Assembly (NCBI GenBank): GCA_030263635.1
Contig: SZPI01000098.1
Location: 1-11,992, forward strand
DNA: 11,992 nucleotides
Source of the DNA: Flexicrinis sp001567485
GTDB lineage: Bacteria; Chloroflexota; Anaerolineae; Aggregatilineales; Phototrophicaceae
Direction: 5' to 3'
The notes below the pieces were generated by a model. That model was not told where the DNA came from, did no database searches, and saw only the letters and a program-made list of their open reading frames with translations. This document shows, one piece after another, positions 1 through 6,672 of the stretch. The translations under genes were made by a program, and so were the position numbers. The first letter of the stretch is position 1; each line of letters starts with the position of its first letter.

Positions 1-1
1 T

Positions 2-73
2 GTCGTCAACAGCGGCGGCGGACAATTCGCGTCCGGCGAATGCACCCAGTCGCACATCCCGCCGGAGGGGTGA
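2..73 (+). CDS. C-terminal fragment of an unidentified protein (partial at window start)
   Basis: The plus-strand frame starting at base 2 is open from the window edge to a TGA at 71-73. It encodes about 23 residues, including the stretches NSGGGQF and CTQSHIPPEG. Nearly every codon in this frame ends in G or C, as in the genes around it, while the other two frames do not show this bias. The fragment would converge on the radical SAM gene, which ends at 89 on the other strand, leaving only 15 bases between the two stops. Too little is visible to name a family. It may also be a chance open frame, since 70 bases is weak evidence; the codon bias and tidy convergent spacing are the only support. 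Confidence 0.4.
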   Translation, partial: VVNSGGGQFASGECTQSHIPPEG

Positions 74-88
74 GACGTCGGCGTTCGG

Positions 89-1534
89 CTAACCACCGGC
101 GGATTGTGCCAGCACCGGTGTGCCTGTCCGTTCGATCCCGCGGCACGTCAGCGCCATGCCCGCACGGCCGATCTTCGCGCTCAGCCACAGCTTGACGCGA
201 CGTTTGAGCGGCACACCACCGGCCTTGACCGCCCGGCTGAGCGCGACCTCACTCACCATCCAGCGCGTAGCGAACTGGTAGAAGCGTCGGCTGTAACGGC
301 CGCCAATCGTCAGGTCGCGGTCGCTGCGCGCGTCCCACGGCTTGTTGCTCAATATGCGCGCCTCGACCTTCGTGTAGAACGGCGTGCCTCTGATTGGATA
401 GGCGATGGTCGTCAGGAAGATGTCGGGGTTGGCTGCTTTGAGATGCGCGACCGTCTCCTCGATGTCCGCGACCGTCTCGCCGTCGTAACCAAGCATGATA
501 AACATGCCGGCCTCGATGCCGTGTGCTTGCAGCAGATGAGTCTTGACGCGCACATCGGCGGCATCGACCTTGCGATCCATGGCGTCGAGCACGCGCTGCG
601 ATCCGGACTCGCTGCCGTTCCACAAGCGGAAGCAGCCCATATCCGCAAGAAGCTGCACGATCGGCTCGGTCAGGCGGTCGGCGCGGCTGATACACTCGAA
701 CGGGAGTTTGACGCCGCGCGCATCCAACGCCGCCGCATACGCCCTGAGCCAGCGGTGGTTCATGGCGAACACGTCGTCGGCATACCACACCATGTCGGGG
801 GCGTAGCGGTCTTTGATCCACCGTAGTTCGTCGGCGGCGTCCTCTGGCGTGCGCCGGCGGTGCGACGTGCCGAACACCGAATGGCTGCACCACTGGCACG
901 TATACGGGCATCCGCGCGCGTGGATCACGCTGATCGACGACCGGCCGTGGTGTTCCTTCCAGATGCGCAGGTATTCGGGGATGTCGATGGCCTCGCGGTC
1001 GGGCCACGGCAAGCACGACAGGTCTTGGATCAACGGGCGCGGCTCGGTTTGCACCAGCGTGCCGTCGTCGTTCACGTAGGCGATTCCGGCGATGGACTCA
1101 AGGCCGCGCTTGCCGCCTCGGATCAGCGCGGGCAGCAGCTCGTCGAGCGCGTGCTCGCCTTCGCCGATCACGACGACATCCGCGCCGCGCGTGAGATATT
1201 CATAAGCGTAGAAGGGTGGCTCCGGCCCACCGATCACCACCCATGCGCCGGCCGTTTTCGCCTTGCGGATCATGTCGAGCGCGGCGAATTTGGTCATCAG
1301 GTTGACGTAGATGCCGACGACCGACGGACGGTGGCCGGTCAGCGCCGCGTCGAAATCCGCCGCGTGCTTGAATGTCGAGTCGTAGACCCCGACGCTGTAG
1401 CCGCGCTGTTTGAGGTAGCTGGAGAGGTGCAGGAGTCCAAGCGGCGGATACGGCTTCATCACCCGCCGTTCGTGCGGATCGTCATAGAGGGTATAGGCGT
1501 GCGCGAGCAGGATATCCATGCGGGGCGGCTGCAT
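89..1534 (-). CDS. B12-binding-domain radical SAM protein
   Basis: This is a 481-residue cytoplasmic enzyme of the B12-binding/radical SAM type. The N-terminal part (about residues 6-140) reads like a cobalamin-binding Rossmann domain: PPLGLLHLSSYL, a GYSVGVYD strand, and VVIGGPEP followed by VVIGEGE. I see no classical DxHxxG, so any cobalamin would probably bind base-off without a histidine ligand, as in many relatives. The radical SAM core begins near residue 200 with RGCPYTCQWC, giving the CxxxCxxC cluster site at C209, C213 and C216. It continues with WYADDVFAM and the SESGSQRVLDAM motif that shapes the SAM site. Family members methylate, cyclise or rearrange diverse metabolites (BchE-like enzymes and methyltransferases), so the substrate cannot be read off. 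The ATG at 1534 has no convincing ribosome site; an in-frame ATG at 1519 (MDILLAHAY) is an alternative. The gene lies 76 bp downstream of the hydrolase gene on the same strand. Confidence 0.88.
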   Translation of the reverse strand: MQPPRMDILLAHAYTLYDDPHERRVMKPYPPLGLLHLSSYLKQRGYSVGVYDSTFKHAADFDAALTGHRPSVVGIYVNLMTKFAALDMIRKAKTAGAWVVIGGPEPPFYAYEYLTRGADVVVIGEGEHALDELLPALIRGGKRGLESIAGIAYVNDDGTLVQTEPRPLIQDLSCLPWPDREAIDIPEYLRIWKEHHGRSSISVIHARGCPYTCQWCSHSVFGTSHRRRTPEDAADELRWIKDRYAPDMVWYADDVFAMNHRWLRAYAAALDARGVKLPFECISRADRLTEPIVQLLADMGCFRLWNGSESGSQRVLDAMDRKVDAADVRVKTHLLQAHGIEAGMFIMLGYDGETVADIEETVAHLKAANPDIFLTTIAYPIRGTPFYTKVEARILSNKPWDARSDRDLTIGGRYSRRFYQFATRWMVSEVALSRAVKAGGVPLKRRVKLWLSAKIGRAGMALTCRGIERTGTPVLAQSAGG

Positions 1535-1552
1535 TCAGTCAGCGGTGACGCC

Positions 1553-1558
1553 ATTATA
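1553..1558 (-). promoter_or_regulatory. Candidate -10 box for the radical SAM gene
   Basis: On the minus strand this hexamer reads TATAAT, a perfect sigma-70 type -10 box, ending 18 bases before the ATG at 1534. No good -35 hexamer lies 16-18 bases upstream. If real, transcription would start about 11 bases before the ATG, giving a nearly leaderless message, which would fit the absence of a Shine-Dalgarno site. A perfect hexamer in a short GC-rich gap is suggestive but can arise by chance. Confidence 0.35.
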
Positions 1559-1610
1559 CGGGCAAATCACGCTTGGGGGTTCGTTCCCCGCATGAGATCG
1601 AGAGGCGGCG

Positions 1611-2972
1611 TCATTGCTGCCCCGTGTGCTCGTGGTGCCGCGCGTGTGACGGATGCGTGCCCGCCTCTGTGTGCGCCAGCACGGTGTTGACCATCACGTC
1701 GATGAAGTGCCGCGGCTCATCCCAACTGGGTGTATGCGCGGAGTCCTCGAAGTAGATCAACTCCTTGTGCGGCGCCTCTAACAGCGCGAAGTATTCTTCG
1801 GTGAGCGAATTGACCGCGTTGGCGTCCCAACGGCCTTTGATGAAGTACACCGGCACGTCAAGCGCGGCCGCCTGTGTCCGGAAGTCGACGTCGTTCAACT
1901 GCGGGTAGAGCGTGGTGAATGTGTTCGCCAGCCCCAGCACCCAGTATACCTTATCGAGCAAGCCGTACTCCTGCGCGCCAAGCGAGTCGAACAGCAGGTT
2001 ATGGCCGGCGCCTTCGCCGTGCGCATGGGTGTGCATGTAGGTGTTGATCACGCCGTTGATCGCGCCGAACTTGCCGATCAGCTCGTGGGCGGCCCACGGC
2101 GGCGGGCCGTCCTGTTCGATCCGCGCGGCGGCGTCGGCGCGGCCCTGTTCACGCAGCAGCCCGAGCGCGAAGTCCCGCATCTGCGCATCGTTCTCGACCG
2201 GCGCGACGATCTGGCCCGTCGTCACGAGCGCGTGATACAGATCGGGGTGATCCCGCACGAGCATCACGCCGAGGATGCTGCCCCACGACTCGCCGAACAG
2301 GTAAATCTTGTTCTGACCGAACCGGTCGCGTAGATGCTGCGTCAGCGCGCGAGCATCGGAGACGACACGTTCCGGCGTCAATTCGCGAAATGGCACGGCG
2401 TTGTACGACTTGCCTGTGCCGGGCTGATCCCAGTTGACGACGATGAAATGATGCTCCAGATCGCCCAAGTAGCGGCGTGTCATCGCCAATTCGCTGCCGC
2501 CGGGGCCGCCCGCGAGGAAAAGCAGGACGGGAAGATCGGTGCTGCGGCCACGGATCGACACCCACTGCGTGCTGCCGTTCAGATCGACGGTTTCCAGCGT
2601 GGCGATGCTGCCGGGGATGGGGTTTCCATTTTCATCGGTGATCGGCGGCGTCGAAGCGTAGGACTGCGACAGGATCACGGCAAGCGTCGCCACCGCGATC
2701 CATCCGGCGATTGTACCGAGGACGAGCATGGGCGTGCGTTCGAGCTTGAACAGCGCGACGAGGATACCGAGATCGGCCGCGGCGAGGGCCGCCGCGATCC
2801 ACACAGGAACCGATGTCACGAAAAACAATAGAACGACCGGCAGAGCAGTGACCAACGCGATCAACAGCGCCAGCGCGGTCAACACGCTCATTCCAGCGCG
2901 TCGCAGCAGAGGGTGTCCGGCCCGTTCGGGCAGGTGTTCGGCATACTCGAAGTTCGTTGTGGTATCGACCAT
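1611..2972 (-). CDS. Membrane-anchored alpha/beta hydrolase, prolyl iminopeptidase-like
   Basis: The product is 453 residues from the ATG at 2972, which has GGAG nine bases upstream. An in-frame GTG at 3002 would add ten residues but lacks such a site. Residues 28-103 form about three hydrophobic segments (ALALLIALVTALPVVLLFF; VWIAAALAAADLGILVALF; PMLVLGTIAGWIAVATLAVI), so the protein is probably anchored in the membrane. The catalytic domain (about 125-430) has LAGGPGG near 154-159, where the family usually has HGGPG, then NWDQPGTGKS. The nucleophile elbow GESWGS gives Ser229. Asp383 in GRWDANA and His413 in SAHTP are the likely other triad members. This pattern matches the S33 peptidase/proline iminopeptidase group, which removes N-terminal proline or cleaves small esters and amides. 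The real substrate is unknown. The tail is histidine-rich (HARHHEH). The gene follows the flavodoxin gene after 142 bp. Confidence 0.88.
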   Translation of the reverse strand: MVDTTTNFEYAEHLPERAGHPLLRRAGMSVLTALALLIALVTALPVVLLFFVTSVPVWIAAALAAADLGILVALFKLERTPMLVLGTIAGWIAVATLAVILSQSYASTPPITDENGNPIPGSIATLETVDLNGSTQWVSIRGRSTDLPVLLFLAGGPGGSELAMTRRYLGDLEHHFIVVNWDQPGTGKSYNAVPFRELTPERVVSDARALTQHLRDRFGQNKIYLFGESWGSILGVMLVRDHPDLYHALVTTGQIVAPVENDAQMRDFALGLLREQGRADAAARIEQDGPPPWAAHELIGKFGAINGVINTYMHTHAHGEGAGHNLLFDSLGAQEYGLLDKVYWVLGLANTFTTLYPQLNDVDFRTQAAALDVPVYFIKGRWDANAVNSLTEEYFALLEAPHKELIYFEDSAHTPSWDEPRHFIDVMVNTVLAHTEAGTHPSHARHHEHTGQQ

Positions 2973-3114
2973 GGGGCAAGGCTCCGTATGGAAAGCAATC
3001 ACCTACGGCATCCGGTCGGCAGACAGCACAAGATGGCGTTCCGCCTTCTGAGACGGATGCCCGCGGCCGCCAAATCGACGGCCGGAATGTTCGTTCGCGT
3101 TCAACCGGAGTCGG

Positions 3115-3639
3115 TTACTGCTCCGGCGCCAGCACTTTCAAGGCCTGTTTGATGTCGAGCGCCCACGCGTGTATCGCGCCCCAATCGCGGTAATCCCCCA
3201 GCGGAGCCTTGACCATGTGAACGGTCATGCGTTCGAGAAGGTTCAGGTCGGCCGGGTCGAGCTTGCCGTGGAATACCACGCTCTCGCGCACGCCGATGCG
3301 CTGGGCGATTGCGCGCAGGGTCTCGGGCATCTCCCATCCTTCGAGTATGTCGGTGGGATCGCCCTCGCCGGTCGGGCCGCTGGAGAACAACCAGACCGGG
3401 CGGTTGCGTAGATCGGACTCAAAATTGACCAGCAGATCGACTGCGCTGCCCTGCCAGCGGCCGATGTAAACCGCGCTGCCGATTATGGCCGCGTCATACG
3501 ACCGGACTTCAGTGACGGTATCCGCCGGGCGCACGTCGGCCCGGATCACGCCGGGTTCCTCGATCGCTCTGCCGATGGCTTGCGCGATCCCTTCTGTCGC
3601 ATGATGTTTGGTGGCGAAGGCGACAAGCACGTTCAACAT
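3115..3639 (-). CDS. Flavodoxin-domain protein, HemG-like
   Basis: This is a 174-residue cytoplasmic protein with the flavodoxin fold. Residues 1-20 hold the beta strand and phosphate loop (LVAFATKHHATEG) that would grip FMN. DAAIIGSAVYIGRW (about 49-62) and WLFSSGPTGEGDP (about 83-95) are the next cofactor-contacting loops, and GDYRDWGAIHAWA (148-160) is typical of the C-terminus of the group containing menaquinone-dependent protoporphyrinogen oxidase HemG. Proteins of this group often stand alone in Actinobacteria and Chloroflexota and may serve as general quinone- or NAD(P)H-linked flavoproteins, so a haem role is possible but not shown; no haem gene is nearby. The start is secure: AGGAGG lies five bases before the ATG at 3639. 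A CRP/FNR-like palindrome lies 64-78 bp upstream of the ATG. Confidence 0.82.
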   Translation of the reverse strand: MLNVLVAFATKHHATEGIAQAIGRAIEEPGVIRADVRPADTVTEVRSYDAAIIGSAVYIGRWQGSAVDLLVNFESDLRNRPVWLFSSGPTGEGDPTDILEGWEMPETLRAIAQRIGVRESVVFHGKLDPADLNLLERMTVHMVKAPLGDYRDWGAIHAWALDIKQALKVLAPEQ

Positions 3640-3644
3640 GATGG

Positions 3645-3650
3645 CCTCCT
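3645..3650 (-). promoter_or_regulatory. Strong Shine-Dalgarno site of the flavodoxin gene
   Basis: The minus strand reads AGGAGG here, five bases before the ATG at 3639. It is the strongest ribosome binding site in the window and fixes that start. Confidence 0.8.
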
Positions 3651-3703
3651 AAGGGATATGCGTCAGATATCCGAATCGTCTGGCACAACGCATCGACCGG
3701 CTA

Positions 3704-3717
3704 GTGACAGGCGTCAC
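3704..3717. promoter_or_regulatory. CRP/FNR-like palindrome upstream of the flavodoxin gene
   Basis: The sequence GTGACAGGCGTCAC is a perfect palindrome of the form GTGA-N6-TCAC, the core of the CRP/FNR-family operator TGTGA-N6-TCACA. It lies 64-78 bp before the flavodoxin start, where an activator would sit. No regulator of this family is encoded in the window, and a ten-base inverted repeat of this kind can also be chance or part of a transcript hairpin. Confidence 0.3.
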
Positions 3718-3784
3718 GAACGAAGGCCCGAAATGTAACGCCTGTGTGTTGTAGATGGGGTTCGGGCTTATGGATCTCTGGCAG

Positions 3785-3801
3785 GTAGGCCACATGCCTA
3801 C
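3785..3801 (-). terminator. Weak hairpin after the UppP-hydrolase gene
   Basis: GTAGGC and GCCTAC form a six-pair stem around a five-base loop, 22 bases beyond the stop of the UppP-hydrolase gene in its own direction of reading. No T-run follows, so intrinsic termination would be weak at best. Two longer-range inverted pairs (CAGGCGT 3708-3714 with ACGCCTG 3738-3744, and GCCCGAA 3726-3732 with TTCGGGC 3761-3767) lie further along the same 183-bp gap. Confidence 0.3.
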
Positions 3802-3822
3802 GCGATATTCGCCGCCAGTCGG

Positions 3823-5730
3823 TTAGCCGCCCGTCTCGACGGATTCCGCCGGCTGAGCGACCGCCTCGCCCTTGAGGAACGACACCACCGACGCGCCGAG
3901 TGTCTCATCCAGCGCGAACAGGTCGATCCCATGCGTGCGGCCCGAATACGTGAACAGCGTCAGGTCGTCGCCAGCGATCTCGACGATCTCGTCCATATCG
4001 CGCGCGGGATACCGGTCGCGGTCGGCGTAGGCGATCATCACCGGCAGGTCACCGGCCAGCGCGTCCTCAATCGACACGCTGTAGTAATTCATCGCGGGGG
4101 ACAGCGCCACCGCCCGTGGGCACGGGTCATACAGATAGCACCCCTCGACCGCCAGCACCGATCCCATGCTGCTGCCCAACATCGACACCGACTGAATCCC
4201 CGGCTGATCGTCCAGCCAGCGCGCCCACGTCTGCACGTCGGTGAGGGCGGCCTGCCAGTTGATGCGCCCACGGGTGCGCCCGTAGCCGCGCAGGTCGATG
4301 GTCAGCACATTGAAGCCGGCCTCGGTCAGCGGCTCCACCAGAAACGCCCAACTGCTCTGAGTCGTGTAGAGCTGGTGGATCAGCATCACCGCCGGCGCGT
4401 CTCCATGCGGCGCATACAGCGTCCCGCGCAAGATCAACCCATCCGCCGCCGGCACCTCCACAAGGGAGCCTGCTGACGCAGGCAGTGCTGAGTGATGAGT
4501 GCTGAGTGATGAGTACAAACCACCTATCGCGGCAGTTCCCCCTCGCCCCTTGTGGGAGAGGGGGCTAGGGGGTGAGGGGTCAAGCGCTGAATAATCCGCG
4601 CTCAACACGTCAGCCTCCCCTCGCCTTGAGGGAGAGGGGCCGGGGGTGAGGGTTTCAAGTGCCGAATAATCCGCGCCCAACACGTCAGTCTCCCCTCGCC
4701 CCTTGTGGGAGAGGGGGCTAGGGGGTGAGGGGTCAAGTGCCGAATAATCCGCGCCCAACACGTCAGTCTCCCCTCGCCCTGACGACCAACGGGAGCACCG
4801 CAGGTCGGGAGAGGGGCCGGGGGTGAGGGTTTCAAGTGCCGAATAATCCGCGCTCAACACGTCAGCCTCCCCTCGCCTTGAGGGAGAGGGGCCGGGGGTG
4901 AGGGTTTCAAGCCCCGCCGCCTTCACCTGACCCGGCACGGCGAACAGAAACAGCACCACAACACCCGCCGCAATGCGATACCAGCCGAACGGCGTGAACG
5001 TATTGCGCGAGACGTAGCGCAGCAGCCATCCCACCGAGAGAAACGCGAAGATCATGCTCACCACCGTCCCTACCGCCAGCAGACCCAGCGCGTCGCCGTT
5101 GATTTCGTCAAGACTGGCCGCCAATTCGACCAGCGCAGCGCCGCCCAGCACCGGGATCGCCAGAAAGAACGAGAACGCCGTCGCCGCCGGCCGTGACAGC
5201 CCGACCGCGAGTCCGCCGAGGATGGTCGCGCCAGAACGTGACACGCCGGGGATCAACGCCAAGACCTGCGCCGCGCCAATCAAGATCGCCTGCCGGAGCG
5301 TGAGCGCCTCGTGTGACTCGGTTTCGGCTTCGCTGGCGCGCGGCCGGCGTTCGATCACGATGAACGCGATGCCGCCGACGATCAGCGCGAGGGCGACCAC
5401 CACCGGCGTGAACAGTGTCGCCTTGATCCAGCCGCGCAGCGCGATCCCGATCACGCCCGCTGGCGCCGCTGCAATCACAATTGTCAGCCATAGGTTGCGC
5501 ACGGCTGGATCGGTCGTTACGGTGCGCGCCTGCCGGATCAGCTCGGCGCGGTAGAACCACACGACCGCCAGCACCGCGCCGATCTGGATAAAGATCTCGA
5601 ACGTTCCGCCGAGCGCCTGAAAATCCAGCACGTTCGACGCGATGATGAGATGGCCGGTCGAGGACACCGGTAGAAATTCGGTCAGTCCCTCGACGATGCC
5701 GAGGATCACCGCTTTAATCAGGTCTTCCAC
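3823..5730 (-). CDS. uppP: Undecaprenyl-diphosphatase (UppP) fused to an alpha/beta hydrolase through a repeat-encoded linker
   Basis: The product is 635 residues from the GTG at 5730, chosen because MEDLIKAVILGIVEG matches where UppP proteins normally begin; an in-frame ATG at 5766 adds 12 residues. Neither start has a clear ribosome site. Residues 1-270 are a complete polytopic UppP (E. coli UppP has 273 residues): EGLTE at 14-18, PVSSTGH at 21-27, PGVSRSGAT at 161-169 and the usual FGWYR near the end. The enzyme removes a phosphate from undecaprenyl diphosphate to recycle the cell-wall lipid carrier and can confer bacitracin resistance. Residues 271-422 are a Pro/Ser/Gly-rich linker (LTPGPSPSRRGE and PPSPLSHKGRG motifs) encoded by palindromic repeats. 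Residues 423-622 form an alpha/beta hydrolase with GSSMGS (Ser521), YADRD (Asp570) and GRTHG (His600) as the likely triad. The hydrolase substrate is unknown, and no Met or stop separates the two halves. The aminotransferase gene lies 84 bp upstream on the same strand. Confidence 0.88.
   Translation of the reverse strand: MEDLIKAVILGIVEGLTEFLPVSSTGHLIIASNVLDFQALGGTFEIFIQIGAVLAVVWFYRAELIRQARTVTTDPAVRNLWLTIVIAAAPAGVIGIALRGWIKATLFTPVVVALALIVGGIAFIVIERRPRASEAETESHEALTLRQAILIGAAQVLALIPGVSRSGATILGGLAVGLSRPAATAFSFFLAIPVLGGAALVELAASLDEINGDALGLLAVGTVVSMIFAFLSVGWLLRYVSRNTFTPFGWYRIAAGVVVLFLFAVPGQVKAAGLETLTPGPSPSRRGEADVLSADYSALETLTPGPSPDLRCSRWSSGRGETDVLGADYSALDPSPPSPLSHKGRGETDVLGADYSALETLTPGPSPSRRGEADVLSADYSALDPSPPSPLSHKGRGGTAAIGGLYSSLSTHHSALPASAGSLVEVPAADGLILRGTLYAPHGDAPAVMLIHQLYTTQSSWAFLVEPLTEAGFNVLTIDLRGYGRTRGRINWQAALTDVQTWARWLDDQPGIQSVSMLGSSMGSVLAVEGCYLYDPCPRAVALSPAMNYYSVSIEDALAGDLPVMIAYADRDRYPARDMDEIVEIAGDDLTLFTYSGRTHGIDLFALDETLGASVVSFLKGEAVAQPAESVETGG
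4484..4514. repeat. Two tandem copies of a 14-bp AGTGCTGAGTGATG unit
   Basis: AGTGCTGAGTGATG occurs twice back to back (4484-4497 and 4498-4511), followed by AGT. It lies inside the UppP-hydrolase gene at the hydrolase end of the linker, where it encodes YSSLSTHHSAL. A similar module (GGTGCTGAGTGCTGAGTGG, then AGTGATGAGT) lies at 11893-11923, again beside a GC-rich palindromic repeat. Confidence 0.8.
4538..4910. repeat. Five-unit tandem array of GC-rich palindromic repeats inside the UppP-hydrolase gene
   Basis: Five GC-rich cores start at about 4538, 4614, 4689, 4767 and 4866. Type A cores (first and third) read CTCGCCCCTTGTGGGAGAGG followed by GGGCTAGGGGGTGAGGGGT. Type B cores (second and fifth, and the fourth with a 24-bp insert) read CTCGCCTTGAGGGAGAGGGG followed by CCGGGGGTGAGGGTTT. 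The four gaps between cores hold one nearly constant 33-base segment containing GAATAATCCGCG and AACACGTCAG. Anchored on CCTCGCC, the start-to-start distances are 78, 75, 78 and 99 bp. Each core is close to an inverted repeat (CCCTC...GAGGG type) and should fold into a hairpin. The units look like dispersed intergenic palindromic repeats that have been captured and amplified in a coding frame. Confidence 0.9.
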
Positions 5731-5814
5731 GTTCGAACGATCCCGGATAGGCCGCGCACCGCGCATTGTAACGCACGGGTGCGCGCATTCAACCGCGGCC
5801 TGTCGATGCGATCC

Positions 5815-6672
5815 CTACGCGTGTTCCGATTCGAGCGCGCCGGGGATCGGCTCGCCAGTCAGCGCGCCGAACAGGCCCATCAGTTTGCGCGTGCGCAGGC
5901 CCGGCTTGCCGGACGCGATGACCGTCTCGTTGATCGACACCACCGGCATCAGCTGCTTATTGCTGGCGGTGATGAACACCTCGTCAGCCGTCAGCAGTTC
6001 CACCAGCTTGATCGGCCGCTGAATCACGTGGAAGTGTTGTTCGGCGAGTTCCAGCACGACCGAGCGCGTGATACCGTTCAGGATCGAGATGTCAGGCGTG
6101 ACGAGCGTGTCGCCAAAGAACGCGAACAGATTGGTGGTCGTGCCTTCCAGCGCGTAGCCCTCGCGGTTGACGTAGATGGCCTCGATGGCGTTGACCTTTG
6201 CCGCGTGGCGAAGCGCCTTGATCGCCGGAATGTAATTGAGCGTCTTGGCCTCCGGAATGTAACGCTCGACCTGTTCCGTGATGACCTTGACCCCGTCGGT
6301 GTAGCTGCGCGGGTCAATCGTTTTCAGCGGCGCGATGAACACCAGCAGGCGCGGCTTGCCCGCCGGGGTGATCCCATCGGCGGCGGCGCCGCCGGTGATG
6401 ACGATCCGCACCGTGCACTCTGGATAATTGTTACGCTTTACGGTTTGCATCACGATGTCGGCGATCTCCTCTTCGGAGAACGGCAGCGACAGCTCGATAT
6501 GCTCGGCGGAGCGCCGCAGACGCGTAACGTGCTCGGCAAGCTTGAACGGAACGCCGCCGTAGCTGCGCGTGAAATCGAACACGCCGTAACCACGCAGCAC
6601 CGCCAAGTCGGTCGCTGGGATGAGCGCGTCGTTCTCGTCAACGAATTCGCCGTCAATATAGTAGATACTCAT
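5815..6672 (-). CDS. Class IV PLP aminotransferase (branched-chain/D-amino acid aminotransferase type)
   Basis: The 285-residue cytoplasmic enzyme starts at the ATG at 6672, with GGGAGAG eight bases upstream; a TTG at 6702 would add ten residues and has no support. It opens with the fold-type IV signature SIYYIDGEFVDENDALIP and LRGYGVFDFTRSY, has KLAEHVTRLRRSAEHI, and carries AKTLNYIPAIKALRHA, whose lysine should bind pyridoxal phosphate. EGTTTNLFAF and GITRSVVLELA are the cofactor phosphate-binding loops. This family includes branched-chain aminotransferase (IlvE), D-alanine aminotransferase and aminodeoxychorismate lyase. The sequence alone does not choose among them; the length and KTLNY motif lean toward IlvE/D-amino acid transaminase. 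It is divergent from gltB, which makes glutamate, a common amino donor. The UppP-hydrolase gene follows after 84 bp. Confidence 0.85.
   Translation of the reverse strand: MSIYYIDGEFVDENDALIPATDLAVLRGYGVFDFTRSYGGVPFKLAEHVTRLRRSAEHIELSLPFSEEEIADIVMQTVKRNNYPECTVRIVITGGAAADGITPAGKPRLLVFIAPLKTIDPRSYTDGVKVITEQVERYIPEAKTLNYIPAIKALRHAAKVNAIEAIYVNREGYALEGTTTNLFAFFGDTLVTPDISILNGITRSVVLELAEQHFHVIQRPIKLVELLTADEVFITASNKQLMPVVSINETVIASGKPGLRTRKLMGLFGALTGEPIPGALESEHA

Noticed and set aside
104..826. Long plus-strand open frame opposite the radical SAM gene
   Set aside because: It is Arg/Ala/His-rich with no family motif and mirrors the codon bias of the real minus-strand gene, which has intact catalytic motifs.
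3007..3061. Inverted pair GGCATCCG / CGGATGCC in the gap before the iminopeptidase-like gene
   Set aside because: Eight pairs separated by 39 bases is within what chance gives in a GC-rich gap, and no promoter fits around it.
3065..3083. GGCCG / CGGCC hairpin after the flavodoxin gene as a terminator
   Set aside because: The stem is only five pairs and has no T-run in the reading direction.
4602..4835. Second open minus-strand frame across the repeat array
   Set aside because: The repeat lacks stops in more than one frame; this frame has no start context and does not connect UppP to the hydrolase.
4538..4910. CRISPR-like alternation of palindromic repeats and about 33-base spacers
   Set aside because: The spacers are nearly identical to each other, the repeats vary between two types, there are no cas genes, and the array is inside a coding frame. 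It is a tandem duplication, not a CRISPR array.
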